Shown: positions 27,030 through 35,551 of the stretch, piece by piece
Position numbering within the stretch: the first letter of the stretch is position 1
Layout: the number at the start of each line of letters is the position of its first letter
NCBI GenBank assembly: GCA_024711295.1
Contig: JANJTB010000007.1
Span: 16,557-80,556, forward strand
From: a bacterium
GTDB lineage: Bacteria; Bacteroidota; Ignavibacteria; Kapaibacteriales; UBA2268
Direction of reading: 5' to 3'
Length of the DNA stretch: 64,000 nt
The notes under the pieces: model-generated
What the model was told of the DNA's origin: nothing
Seen by the model: the letters and a program-made list of their open reading frames with translations, nothing else
Database searches by the model: none
Made by a program: the position numbers and the translations under genes

Positions 27030-27521
27030 ATGCAAAATGAACGATTTGAATCATTATTCGAACCCTGCAGGTTGCCTTTACGAAAATTTGCTTACTCAAT
27101 TGCTTCAAATTCGGCACAAGCTGAAGATATTATTGCTGATACTATTTTTTACAGTTATCATAATATTAAAAATCTGAAAAGTGATAAGGCGTTTTTGAGC
27201 TTTCTGTTTACTATTGCAAGACGTGTAAAAAATCAATTAAAAATCAACGAATCAAAATATAATCGAGATATCGAACCGGATGGTTTAATCTCAGATGATC
27301 TAAGCCCCGAAGAGCAATTTGATGTAAAATTACTACATAAAGCAATCACGAAGCTCAAGGAGAAGGAAAAAGAGGCAATAGTTTTGTTCAGTTTCTCAGG
27401 GTTAAGTATCAAAGAAATCGCTATAATACAGGATACAACTACCTACAATGTTAAAATCAGAATTTTTAGAGCAAAAAAATCTTTAAAGAAATTACTTTCT
27501 ATAAATGGAGATTCATTATGA
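27030..27521 (+). CDS. ECF-type RNA polymerase sigma factor
   Basis: A 163-residue sigma-70 family factor of the extracytoplasmic-function group. Region 2 spans about 5-75 (FESLFEPCRLPLRKFAYSI, then AEDIIADTIF) and region 4 about 100-155, with a helix-turn-helix (LSIKEIAIIQDTTTYNVKIRIFRAKKSLKK). The frame is open back to TTG 26985, but ATG 27030 gives the normal region 2 start. TATTTTTG (26963-26970) is a possible -7 box. Its stop overlaps the next start by four bases (ATGA), coupling it to a single-pass membrane protein in the place where an anti-sigma factor is normally encoded. Its regulon is not known. Confidence 0.9.
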   Translation: MQNERFESLFEPCRLPLRKFAYSIASNSAQAEDIIADTIFYSYHNIKNLKSDKAFLSFLFTIARRVKNQLKINESKYNRDIEPDGLISDDLSPEEQFDVKLLHKAITKLKEKEKEAIVLFSFSGLSIKEIAIIQDTTTYNVKIRIFRAKKSLKKLLSINGDSL

Positions 27522-28867
27522 AAAAGCTTGAAGAATATTTTAGTACATATAATAAGAATTTGGATAATATTGCAAATTTAGATAATGCTTCTTCATTACC
27601 TACAAGCAATTATAAACCAAGAATCGGAATTGAAGCAAAGAATATTATGCCAAAGATTGGTAAAATTGCGATGATTTCTTTATCAGTATTTGTTTTAACA
27701 GGAATCTCATTTTATATGCTTTATCAGAATAAATCAGAGGAATTTGAAGCTATAGTTTATAATATTTTGAAGAATATGAATATCGTAAATGATTACAGCA
27801 AGATCGAAAGTGGCATTTTTTCAGATATTAGTTATGTTGAATTAAACTATGATGAGCTTGCTGCAATTGGCATAATAAAAAAGGGAGATACAATTTCGAT
27901 AATTACTGAGGATATACTAATGCCTTCAGACATTGATTTGAATTATCAGAAAATAAAAGATTCATTATATAATTTGCCGGAAAACAAAAAAAAGGGTGTC
28001 AAAATTGAAGTAGATACATACAAGAAGTATTCAAAGCTTGGATATGAAACAACAATGCCGCAACTAATAAAATCAAAATATAACATTTCGTTTTATACAT
28101 TTAATTCGTATATTATGCAATATCAGGGTTGGGATCATAATAAATACAGTTCGTTCTCTCCTGTTTCGATTCAAAGCTTTTGTAAGTCAAAAGTAGGTTA
28201 TTCAGTTAGTTATATTGCATATCTAAATCCAACAAATATGCCGGATGAATACAGATCTGGGCTTGATTCGCTTTCAAAACAATTTATTAACAGAGTGGAC
28301 CGTAAAAGCATTAATTCTATGGGAGCATTATCCAAACTAATTCCGGTCAAAATTAAACTATATAACAAAAGTGGTTACAAACCGGATAATAAGAAATATA
28401 CAATTGTCGAAACTGATATTATACTATGGTACATACCAACTGATGAATTTATTAACGCTTTACCGGAAAGGTATTCCAAAAGACTAAAGAAAGAACTGGT
28501 GATAATTGATAAAATTGAAAATGGAATAATAGACAAAAAAGAAGCTTGCATAGAATTAAATGAAAGTGAGTCAATCCTGGGTTTATGTCCAATATTTCAT
28601 AATAATATTGAAATAAAAGCAATATATCCCAGTCCGGGTATGGAGGATACACACATTAAATTCGATAATGGAAAGGAACAGAAACTTAGTGTTTTTCTTT
28701 ATGATATGACAGGAAAGGAAGTAAGATGTGTCAAGAATAATAAATTGTTTCCTCCAGGTGAGCATAATTTATGGATTGATTTAAGTAATCTGAAACAGGG
28801 AATTTATATCGCTGTTATAATTGATGAAGGTGGTAATTCAATAAGTGCTAAATTTATTAAAGAGTAA
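27518..28867 (+). CDS. Single-pass membrane protein coupled to the sigma factor, with a T9SS-like C-terminal domain
   Basis: A 449-residue protein. About 48 hydrophilic residues precede one transmembrane helix (about 49-70, IAMISLSVFVLTGISFYML); the remaining 380 should be periplasmic. This topology and the four-base overlap with the sigma gene suggest an anti-sigma regulator, but no zinc anti-sigma motif (HxxxCxxC) is visible. The last 80 residues look like a T9SS sorting domain (IYPSP, VFLYDMTGKEV, LFPPGEHNLWIDLS, LKQGIYIAVI, ending KFIKE). The lack of a cleavable N-terminal signal is at odds with normal T9SS cargo. The middle has no recognised fold. Function unassigned. Confidence 0.7.
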   Translation: MKKLEEYFSTYNKNLDNIANLDNASSLPTSNYKPRIGIEAKNIMPKIGKIAMISLSVFVLTGISFYMLYQNKSEEFEAIVYNILKNMNIVNDYSKIESGIFSDISYVELNYDELAAIGIIKKGDTISIITEDILMPSDIDLNYQKIKDSLYNLPENKKKGVKIEVDTYKKYSKLGYETTMPQLIKSKYNISFYTFNSYIMQYQGWDHNKYSSFSPVSIQSFCKSKVGYSVSYIAYLNPTNMPDEYRSGLDSLSKQFINRVDRKSINSMGALSKLIPVKIKLYNKSGYKPDNKKYTIVETDIILWYIPTDEFINALPERYSKRLKKELVIIDKIENGIIDKKEACIELNESESILGLCPIFHNNIEIKAIYPSPGMEDTHIKFDNGKEQKLSVFLYDMTGKEVRCVKNNKLFPPGEHNLWIDLSNLKQGIYIAVIIDEGGNSISAKFIKE

Positions 28868-29248
28868 ATATACTTATTATTTCATAACAATTTAAAGTTG
28901 AAGATTAAATTTATATTTTTAGAAAATTTATCGAAGCTTGCAATTATTATAAAATCAAATTTGTTAAACTTTTCATTTGCAAGATTTGACTCTTTTTAGG
29001 TTGAACAAAAATATAAACGAAATCTGTTGAAAAATATTTTGATTTGTTAATTATTTGTAAATTGTATAATTTATACATTGTTAATTCAGCATTATCAATA
29101 TGAATGGAAATAAATATTTAGAAAAATATTTAATATTTTGATTAATTTAAAAAATATTTGTATATATTAGTATAATTATTGATACAAAAATCAATTAATT
29201 GTTGATATGGGAATAGAGGTTCTTGTGATAAATATAAGGAATATCAAA
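28868..29248. other. Intergenic region with a 15-bp palindrome
   Basis: 381 bases without a credible gene, more than 80 percent A+T. TGTATAA-T-TTATACA (29063-29077) is a perfect inverted repeat that could be an operator for the secreted propeller gene downstream. A weaker pair, ATCAA and TTGAT, lies just before the start region. No terminator is seen after the upstream gene. Confidence 0.35.
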
Positions 29249-31480
29249 ATGAAATTATTAAAAATCTTTAGCTTGTTGCTTTTATTTACTATTGATATGT
29301 TTTCCTCAGAGCTTACTGAGAAATGGAATTATATACCCGCATATTCTTCAATTTCAAAACTAAAGATAAGTCATGATGGTAAATATATCTTAGGATATAA
29401 TGGATTAGCACAAATATTTGACGTTGAAAGAAAAAGATTTATTAATGAATTTAATATTGGTTATTCAAATCTTATGGAAATATCCAATAATTTTGAATAT
29501 GCTTATTTTCGAATTGCTCAATGTATTTTAAGGATAAATTTAAAAACTGGTGATACTGTAAATAGCAGATTAGTAACCGGTGATACAGATATAAAGAGTA
29601 TGTCTTCAAGTAAAGATGGCAATAAATTTGTAGCTGTATATCTAAATGTAAAGCAGGTTGGAAATATTAAGTATCCAACTACAGTTTATGACTGGGGTAT
29701 AATTTTTGGTGATTTCAACAGAAATCAATGGAAAGTTCTTGACACAGGAACATCCAACTGGGGCACATCAGTTGCTCAAAATAGTTCTGTGGCAATTTCT
29801 GACAATGCAATGTATGCAGCAATTTCAAACGACAGTAGTTACATAAATATTTATGATATTCAAGCAACAGAATCCCCGATTTTAATTGATCAGATTGAAA
29901 CTAAAGGTACAGGACAAATAATTTCATTAGCATATTCTAATGATGGAAGTAGGATTATATCAAGTCATAATGATGGCGGATTACGTGTGTGGGATATTCA
30001 GTCAAAGCAATTGCTGTTTGAATCGCTTAATTCTTTCAAAAAAGTATATATTCTTAATCAATATTCTAATGATAATGTAATTTCTGTCAAATTCCAGGAC
30101 GAAAAATCTAAAATGGATTCGTTGTTTTTATTTGACATAATGAATAAGGAATTAACTTTTGTAAGGACTGCTGACAGGACAATTTATAATAATTATTTGA
30201 TAAATGATTCTCTTAATATAATTACATATATAAGCAGTAATTCAAAATGGATGATTGATTTCACTGATATGAAAATGGAGTATAATATAAGTAATAATCA
30301 TATTCCAAGAGCTATAAATTATGCAAGTAAGAATGACAAATTTATTTTTTTAGGTAATAATGATTCTTTGATTTATGTTCATAATATTATTAATGGTGAA
30401 CAGGAAAAGGTTCTAAATACAGTATATTCGCCTATTAAGAAGTTAGTAGTATCAAAAGATGGGAGTAAAATGCTTGTTGTTGCAGGAGATTATTTCCAAA
30501 TATGGAATTTAGAAACTTTGGAAAAGAAGTGTGAAAGAAAAATATTAAAGTATTATGAAAAAGGCAAAACAGTAGCAGCTACAATTCATCCTGATAACAG
30601 TTCCTTTTTTGTTGCAGTAGATACATCAATTATCAGAGAGTTTGATTGTTATTTTTGCAGCTTTAAGGATGAAACAAAAATCATTATGGATTACACCCGT
30701 GAAATAATAGATTTGGTTTTTAATAGCCATGGGTCAGTGCTGGCTTTTGGTAATCATTATGATGAAACAAATGCAGTAAGATATGAGTATAATTTTCTTA
30801 ATTTCCCTTCAAAACTTATCACAAAAAGATTCAAAACAACTAATGGAAATAATAATTCACAAATGTTTGCTGAATTTATTGATGATAGCACATTATTTAC
30901 TTCATTTACAGGTTATTCAATTCAATCAAAAACTGGAGAGTATTTAATTTGGGATGTAAATAATTCAAATAAATTAAGGAACTATAAATTACCTGATAAA
31001 TACAAACCTGATGGTTTTGAAGACAGATTTGTAATTTTTAGACAACATAATTTAATTATTCTATATAACAATGTCGGGCATCTTGTTCTTTACAATTATG
31101 AAAGCAACAATCATAATAAGATTATCAACACTTCAATGTATCTGGTTAAAATTTTCATTGATGAAGAAAATAAACTACTATATACAACTTCAACCAAAGG
31201 TTCTGTTAAATGCTTTGATATAAGTAATTTGTTAGATCCTGTATCAGTAAAAGATGATACAGACTATAACAATTTACAATATATTTATCCCAATCCTGTA
31301 TCTGATGTCCTGTATTTAAAGAATATTGATAATTATACAAATGTTGATATATTTAATTCACTTGGGGTAAAAATAATGAGTTTTGATAAAGTTGAACAAA
31401 TAAATGTATCAAACCTGGGTGCTGGCTTATACTTTATCAAAATGGGAAAATATACTCAGAAGTTTGTGGTTTTAAGATAG
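29249..31480 (+). CDS. Secreted WD40-like beta-propeller protein with T9SS sorting domain
   Basis: A protein of about 743 residues. ATG 29249 is chosen over the upstream in-frame ATG 29207 because AAGGA (29236-29240) is well placed and the signal peptide (MKLLKIFSLLLLFTIDMFSS) begins there. The body has repeated WD40/quinoprotein-like blades, for example ISKLKISHDGKYILGYNG, SLAYSNDGSRIISSHNDGGLRVWDI and KLVVSKDGSKMLVVAGDYFQIWNL, spaced over about 620 residues and predicting two propellers. The C-terminal 70 residues are a type A sorting domain (YPNPVSDVLYL, IFNSLGVKI, LGAGLYFIKM, KFVVLR). Likely surface or extracellular; ligand unknown. Confidence 0.88.
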   Translation: MKLLKIFSLLLLFTIDMFSSELTEKWNYIPAYSSISKLKISHDGKYILGYNGLAQIFDVERKRFINEFNIGYSNLMEISNNFEYAYFRIAQCILRINLKTGDTVNSRLVTGDTDIKSMSSSKDGNKFVAVYLNVKQVGNIKYPTTVYDWGIIFGDFNRNQWKVLDTGTSNWGTSVAQNSSVAISDNAMYAAISNDSSYINIYDIQATESPILIDQIETKGTGQIISLAYSNDGSRIISSHNDGGLRVWDIQSKQLLFESLNSFKKVYILNQYSNDNVISVKFQDEKSKMDSLFLFDIMNKELTFVRTADRTIYNNYLINDSLNIITYISSNSKWMIDFTDMKMEYNISNNHIPRAINYASKNDKFIFLGNNDSLIYVHNIINGEQEKVLNTVYSPIKKLVVSKDGSKMLVVAGDYFQIWNLETLEKKCERKILKYYEKGKTVAATIHPDNSSFFVAVDTSIIREFDCYFCSFKDETKIIMDYTREIIDLVFNSHGSVLAFGNHYDETNAVRYEYNFLNFPSKLITKRFKTTNGNNNSQMFAEFIDDSTLFTSFTGYSIQSKTGEYLIWDVNNSNKLRNYKLPDKYKPDGFEDRFVIFRQHNLIILYNNVGHLVLYNYESNNHNKIINTSMYLVKIFIDEENKLLYTTSTKGSVKCFDISNLLDPVSVKDDTDYNNLQYIYPNPVSDVLYLKNIDNYTNVDIFNSLGVKIMSFDKVEQINVSNLGAGLYFIKMGKYTQKFVVLR

Positions 31481-31673
31481 TTTATTCATATTATTGTGTA
31501 TTGAACGACTGGTACATTTTGCTGATGTAGCAATTGAAGGTATCGCATTGATACAATCGTTATCATTCGTTTTTTTAATATAAATCTGATTGATAGTTCG
31601 TTCTCCTAAAAATGTGATAATAAATATTTCTTTACTTTATTCTAAAAAATATTTTATCAATCTAGTAAAATAA
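31481..31673. other. Intergenic region with unexplained open frames
   Basis: No ordinary gene is present. On the plus strand the frame after the preceding stop codon stays open for about 36 codons (CIERLVHFADVAIEGIALI). On the minus strand a frame of about 55 codons (about 31485-31650) contains a GGAGAACG and the peptide INAIPSIATSAKCTSRSIHNN. Neither has a convincing start, and I cannot identify either, so they may be remnants of a lost gene. Confidence 0.25.
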
Positions 31674-31711
31674 TAAAAAAAGGGTCAAAATATAATGAAT
31701 ATTAAGACCCT
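31674..31711 (-). terminator. Terminator of the sigma-factor remnant
   Basis: AGGGTC (31681-31686) pairs with GACCCT (31706-31711), with a further AATAT/ATATT pairing inside. On the minus strand it is followed by a T-run (plus-strand AATAAAAAA). It lies about 40 nt after the remnant's stop codon and supports that the remnant was once an expressed minus-strand gene. Confidence 0.65.
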
Positions 31712-31746
31712 ACTATGAAACACAAAAAAAATTTATAATAGAAAAA

Positions 31747-31902
31747 TTAATTATCGTTGATTGACCTGTATAAGTCTTTTAACTTTTTCCTTAAATGTAA
31801 AACAGCATACCTCTTGCGGGCAAGAAGTGTATTGATGTTTACGCCATTATCTTCACTCATCTCACGGAATGATATACCTTCAAATTCATTTTTAACAAAC
31901 AC
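31747..31902 (-). pseudogene. C-terminal remnant of an ECF-like sigma factor (region 4 only)
   Basis: On the minus strand 51 codons encode an excellent sigma region 4 C-terminus: VFVKNEFEGISFREMSEDNG, then VNINTLLARKRYAVLHLRKK, ending LYRSINDN with a normal TAA. An in-frame TGA directly precedes the GTG at 31900-31902, and nothing upstream resembles region 2 or the first helix of region 4, so the N-terminal two thirds are missing. The remnant keeps its terminator. It looks like a deletion that removed most of a sigma gene; the AT-rich DNA at 31903-32050 is unrelated. It could also be a very short expressed peptide starting at GTG, but there is no ribosome binding site. Confidence 0.75.
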
Positions 31903-32061
31903 TCAATTTAAAATCAATTATTATTTTCTCGCAAAATTCTCTTTTTTAATTTGCTTAAAAATTATTAGTTTTGTTAAATATTTGGATTTGTTATTAAAAA
32001 CAAAAATTTTAGACTATGAAAGTGATTATTTAAAATTGCAGTAGAAAAAAAGGTGATTAAT
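31903..32061. other. AT-rich region at the deletion edge of the sigma remnant
   Basis: 159 bases, very A/T-rich, between the sigma remnant and the DHFR-like gene. No part resembles sigma region 2 in any frame. The promoter of the DHFR-like gene should be here, but no clear box pair is visible. Confidence 0.3.
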
Positions 32062-32598
32062 TTGAGCAAAGTAATTTTATATATTGCAGCATCTATTGAT
32101 GGGTATATAGCAGGTATAAATGATGATTTGGAATGGCTGGATAATCACAGCAATCCTGAGAGCTTAGACTATGGTTACAACGAGTTTTACAAATCTGTGG
32201 GTACAGCTATAATGGGCAGAAAAACCTATGAAAAGGTGCTCCAATTGAGTTCAGATTGGCCATATAAGGATATCAGCTCGTATATTGCCACTCAAATAAC
32301 TGATTACAAAACGGATCCATCCGATACTTTTATCGTTAATGACATATCTCCGGAATTTATAAATAGTTTGAAATCAAAATCCGATAAAGATATTTGGTTA
32401 GTTGGTGGTGGCAAACTTACAGGAGAGTTTTTGGAGAAAAAATTGCTCGACAAAATGATAATTACATATATACCGATAATTCTGGGTGCTGGTATTAAGC
32501 TTTTCGAAGACAAAATTATACAGTCAAGCTGGTCACTTGATGGATTAATTAAATATCCCAATGGAGTTTATACAGTAAGTTACGAAGTTATTAGATAA
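32062..32598 (+). CDS. Dihydrofolate reductase / RibD C-terminal-domain family protein
   Basis: A protein of about 178 residues of the YwjB/YyaP type, an NADPH-binding reductase fold shared by DHFR and RibD. Visible marks are ILYIAASIDGYIAG, LEWLD, GTAIMGRKTYEKVL, the nucleotide-binding DIWLVGGGKLTGEFL and IPIILGAGIKLF. Substrate is unknown; most members are not true dihydrofolate reductases. The frame opens at GTG 32053, but AAAGGTGA (32049-32056) would serve as the ribosome binding site of TTG 32062 (MSKVILYIAAS), the same arrangement as at the carboxyltransferase start. I therefore favour TTG; GTG is the alternative. Single gene. Confidence 0.85.
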   Translation: MSKVILYIAASIDGYIAGINDDLEWLDNHSNPESLDYGYNEFYKSVGTAIMGRKTYEKVLQLSSDWPYKDISSYIATQITDYKTDPSDTFIVNDISPEFINSLKSKSDKDIWLVGGGKLTGEFLEKKLLDKMIITYIPIILGAGIKLFEDKIIQSSWSLDGLIKYPNGVYTVSYEVIR

Positions 32599-32659
32599 TA
32601 ATAGTTTCGAAAGATAATGTTGTCATGACGGCTAAACATTTACTACAGGATTGAATAAG

Positions 32660-33004
32660 TTATTTCTTTGAGCTGAACTTATCATCTTCGTGATAAAAAA
32701 GGAAATTAAATGATGTAAGTGAGCCATAGCATTTAGTTATATAACCCTGAAATTTTAGTTTTTCGCCTTCGGAAAGAGAATCGTTGGAGTTAATTTGCTG
32801 TTCCAAGACTCTGAGATTATCCCTAAGCATTACAATTTTGTGAAAAAGCTTGTCAATAGGCAATTCATGCTCCTTCAACTCAGAATTTTTGGGCATAAAG
32901 AAAATTGAACTTCCTTCCCATTTTGGAGCTAATTCTGCTGAGTGCATATCGTCCATTTCTTCAACAATTGCACGTGCTAATTCTCTTATTTCATATTTTT
33001 CCAT
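32660..33004 (-). CDS. Conserved-looking small hypothetical protein
   Basis: A 114-residue acidic, mostly helical protein with no signal peptide and no motif I recognise. It contains a pattern PKWEGSSIFFMPKNSELKEHELP in the first half and a helical second half. It is the third gene of a tight minus-strand operon (9 nt after a PIN-domain gene, itself 4 nt after an enoyl-CoA hydratase gene). Because the PIN gene lacks a recognisable antitoxin, this protein is a candidate partner, but its position downstream of the toxin and lack of DNA-binding motif make that uncertain. Confidence 0.65.
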   Translation of the reverse strand: MEKYEIRELARAIVEEMDDMHSAELAPKWEGSSIFFMPKNSELKEHELPIDKLFHKIVMLRDNLRVLEQQINSNDSLSEGEKLKFQGYITKCYGSLTSFNFLFYHEDDKFSSKK

Positions 33005-33013
33005 TTTATTCTC

Positions 33014-33436
33014 TTAATTTGTTGATAAATGAGTTCCCAAAATTTTGATAAAGTCTTCTGCTGAAACAGTTTTGGCATAAGTAAGATGAGCAGAGTTTGC
33101 AAGTAGTTGTTTATCGTCAGTCACTATATAATCGCAACCCTCATTATTTGCAATTTCTATAAGCTTACTGTCTTGTCTGTCAGGATTAAATTTAACTTGA
33201 TCTACTTTAATAATTGATTTACATATACTGCTATTTATAAACTCTTTTACAGATTTTACTTTGTCCGGTTCAAGTTTTAGCTTATCGCGTGATAATATCA
33301 AACCATACTCATGTAATAACCTTTCGTCTGCAAATACACGAATATTTTGCCCGGGTATGATTTGAAGTATCTTTTGAGCATATTCATTCTTCAGACAAAA
33401 AGATACTAGTATATTTGTATCAATAACAATTTTCAA
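33014..33436 (-). CDS. PIN-domain protein (putative toxin-antitoxin toxin, COG1569 type)
   Basis: A 140-residue Mg-dependent RNase fold. Acidic catalytic residues are seen in IVIDTNIL (Asp6), the Glu of LLHEYGLIL, DRQDSKLIEIA and IVTDDKQLL. It resembles the PIN toxin subgroup of COG1569 more than classical VapC. Toxins of this group normally follow an antitoxin gene, yet here the upstream gene, ending four bases before, is an enoyl-CoA hydratase. A downstream 114-residue unknown protein could be a partner. A housekeeping RNase role is equally possible. Confidence 0.85.
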   Translation of the reverse strand: MKIVIDTNILVSFCLKNEYAQKILQIIPGQNIRVFADERLLHEYGLILSRDKLKLEPDKVKSVKEFINSSICKSIIKVDQVKFNPDRQDSKLIEIANNEGCDYIVTDDKQLLANSAHLTYAKTVSAEDFIKILGTHLSTN

Positions 33437-33440
33437 TGTA

Positions 33441-34199
33441 CTACTTGGATTTAAACTGGCTTATATAATTCTTTGTAAAATCTGATAAAACAAGACGACC
33501 GCTTATTTCTGCCCGTGATTCCAGCAACTCATCCCAGTTTTCAGTTCCTTCCCAGAATACTCTTTTCAGCTCTTTAGTTGCATCAGGGCTCAACTCTGCA
33601 AGCCTTGAAGAAAGCTCGGTTACTGCCATATTCAAATCATCAATGGTATAATATACGTTTGCGTAAAGTCCGTTGTTTACAGCCCATGTAGAGTTGTACC
33701 ATTCTGTATCAATCGACATTTGAGTAAAAGCTGCTTTGCCAATTTTTCGCTCAACTGCAGGACCAACAACAAATGGACCAATTCCTAATGCAAATTCACT
33801 CAGTTTAGCAAGAGCATCTTTGTATGCCAGGGTATAGTCAGCTGCAGCAGCTAATCCTACACCACCACCAACAGCTCTTCCCTGAACCCTCGCAATCACA
33901 AATTTATCAGATTTACGGATTGCATTTATTACATTAGCAAATCCTATGAAAAAATTCTTACCGGTTTCGAAATCGTTGATGCTAATAAGCTCATCAAATG
34001 ATGCACCAGCGCAGAATGCTTTCTCGCCGTCACTTTTTAATACAATAACTCTGATGCCGTCATTAGAGTCGGCTTGTTTGATAGTCTCAGCAAGTTGAGA
34101 TAGTATCTCTCCAGGCAAAGAATTACTCTTAGGGTGGAAAAATGTAATAATTCCTACATTATTAGTAATTTCAAGATTAACATATCCGTTGTTTTCCAT
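33441..34199 (-). CDS. Enoyl-CoA hydratase/isomerase family protein
   Basis: A 252-residue crotonase-fold enzyme. It has the CoA-binding segment AFCAGASFDEL (oxyanion hole) and RVQGRAVGGGVGLAAAADY. In hydratases of the rat type two Glu residues act. Here the first position is Gly (GGGVGL instead of GGGCEL), while the second Glu is present in LSEFALGIGP. This pattern is common in isomerases, methylglutaconyl-CoA hydratases and related members, so simple crotonyl-CoA hydration is not assured. It is the first gene of an operon with the PIN protein and a small hypothetical. Confidence 0.88.
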   Translation of the reverse strand: MENNGYVNLEITNNVGIITFFHPKSNSLPGEILSQLAETIKQADSNDGIRVIVLKSDGEKAFCAGASFDELISINDFETGKNFFIGFANVINAIRKSDKFVIARVQGRAVGGGVGLAAAADYTLAYKDALAKLSEFALGIGPFVVGPAVERKIGKAAFTQMSIDTEWYNSTWAVNNGLYANVYYTIDDLNMAVTELSSRLAELSPDATKELKRVFWEGTENWDELLESRAEISGRLVLSDFTKNYISQFKSK

Positions 34200-34289
34200 T
34201 TTCGAAATCTTATAATATCTTTAAAAAAAGATTTTATACGCTTAAAACATTATTATATTGAAAATTATCATTTAAATGTTAAGCATTAT

Positions 34290-34320
34290 TTTAGGAATTA
34301 AATAAATATATTTACTTTTG
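34290..34320 (+). promoter_or_regulatory. Candidate Bacteroidetes-type promoter
   Basis: TTTA (34290-34293, one mismatch to TTTG) followed after 19 bases by TACTTTTG (34313-34320), a full match to TAnnTTTG, about 35 nt before the glycosyltransferase start. Confidence 0.4.
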
Positions 34321-34354
34321 CAGATAATATATTAATACAAACATTTAATTAAGA

Positions 34355-35551
34355 TTGAAGCAAAAAAAGATATTATTTCTGGCATCAAGATATCCTTATC
34401 CTCTAATTGGCGGCGATAAGATAAAGTCGTATCATTTACTGCGCCACCTTGCTAAGTACAACGATGTTACCTTAGTTGCTTTTAGTTTTGGAACTCTACC
34501 CGAAAAAAAAGATATTGAGGCTGTTGAGGCTCTTGGAGTCAGGGTATTTCCTGTTGCGTTGAATCCACTTAAATCAGGATTTCTGACTGGGCTGAGGTTA
34601 CAAAAAGAATACCCTCTCGAAATATCTTTCTATCTTAACAGTGAGTTTAAAAACATCGTAGATAATTTGCTCACAACAGAAAAATTCGACTTAGGAATTG
34701 CCTTTTTCATGCGTACTGCTGAATACTTGAAAGAGAAAAATATACCCAAAATTCTTATTTCCGAAGACTGCAGAGTTCTGTATCAAAGCCGTTCGTACAA
34801 TCGCAGTAATAATTTACTGCAGAAGGCTGTTCGTTGGTGGGAAGTGATGAAACTAAAACCTTATGAACCTAAAATTACATCTCAGTACGATTTTGTAACA
34901 CTTGTTACAAAAGAAGATATCGAGGAAATGAAAAAGGGTAATAGTAAGCTCAAATACAGGCTCGTTACTAACGGAGTGGATATTGATAGGTATTCACCTC
35001 CTGAAAATTTTTCAGAAAGAGGTTTGAATATAATTTTTACCGGAAAGCTGAGTGTTTGGGCAAATACTATGATGGCGATTAAGGTTGCAAAAGAACTATT
35101 CCCTAAAATACAATCTGAAGTTCCAGAAGCCAATTTAATGATTGTTGGTGCAAATCCTCCGAAATCTGTGCGTGAATTGGAAAGTAGTAATATTCATATT
35201 TATGCTGACGTTCCGGACCTGGCGATTTACTACCGCAAAGCCAGAGTATTTTTGCATCCGCATGATGGAGCATCAGGCATACAGAATAAGTTGCTTGAAG
35301 CAATGTCTGCAGGGTGTGCGGTTGTAACTACTCCAACAGGCAATCAGGGTATTTACGCACGTCACATGGAGCATGCTATGCTTTCTGATTCAGACGACGA
35401 GATGGCCGAATACACAATAAAATTACTTAAAGATGATAATCTTGCACAGCAAATTTCTGAATCTGCTCGGGAATGGATCATACAAACTCACACCTGGGAT
35501 GTGGTTTTTAGTCAGATTGATGGTGTAATTAATGAGTTATTTAATGAATAA
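34355..35551 (+). CDS. Glycosyltransferase, GT-B fold (GT4-like)
   Basis: A 398-residue glycosyltransferase with a Rossmann N-terminal acceptor domain (ILFLASRYPYPLIGGDKIKSYHLLRHL) and a C-terminal donor domain (IIFTGKLSVWANTMMAIKVAKEL, then HPHDGASGIQNKLLEAMSAG with the E-x7-E-type donor motif, then TTPTGNQGI). No membrane helix. It starts at TTG 34355; no in-frame ATG gives a full first strand. Its stop overlaps the following HAD phosphatase gene, and a DedA gene follows, so it heads a three-gene operon likely devoted to lipopolysaccharide, capsule or another surface glycan. Sugar specificity is unknown. Confidence 0.9.
   Translation: MKQKKILFLASRYPYPLIGGDKIKSYHLLRHLAKYNDVTLVAFSFGTLPEKKDIEAVEALGVRVFPVALNPLKSGFLTGLRLQKEYPLEISFYLNSEFKNIVDNLLTTEKFDLGIAFFMRTAEYLKEKNIPKILISEDCRVLYQSRSYNRSNNLLQKAVRWWEVMKLKPYEPKITSQYDFVTLVTKEDIEEMKKGNSKLKYRLVTNGVDIDRYSPPENFSERGLNIIFTGKLSVWANTMMAIKVAKELFPKIQSEVPEANLMIVGANPPKSVRELESSNIHIYADVPDLAIYYRKARVFLHPHDGASGIQNKLLEAMSAGCAVVTTPTGNQGIYARHMEHAMLSDSDDEMAEYTIKLLKDDNLAQQISESAREWIIQTHTWDVVFSQIDGVINELFNE

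Noticed and set aside
31757..32044. A 95-codon plus-strand open frame near the DHFR-like gene
   Set aside because: Its first half is the reverse complement of the sigma region 4 remnant; the remainder is low-complexity AT-rich sequence.
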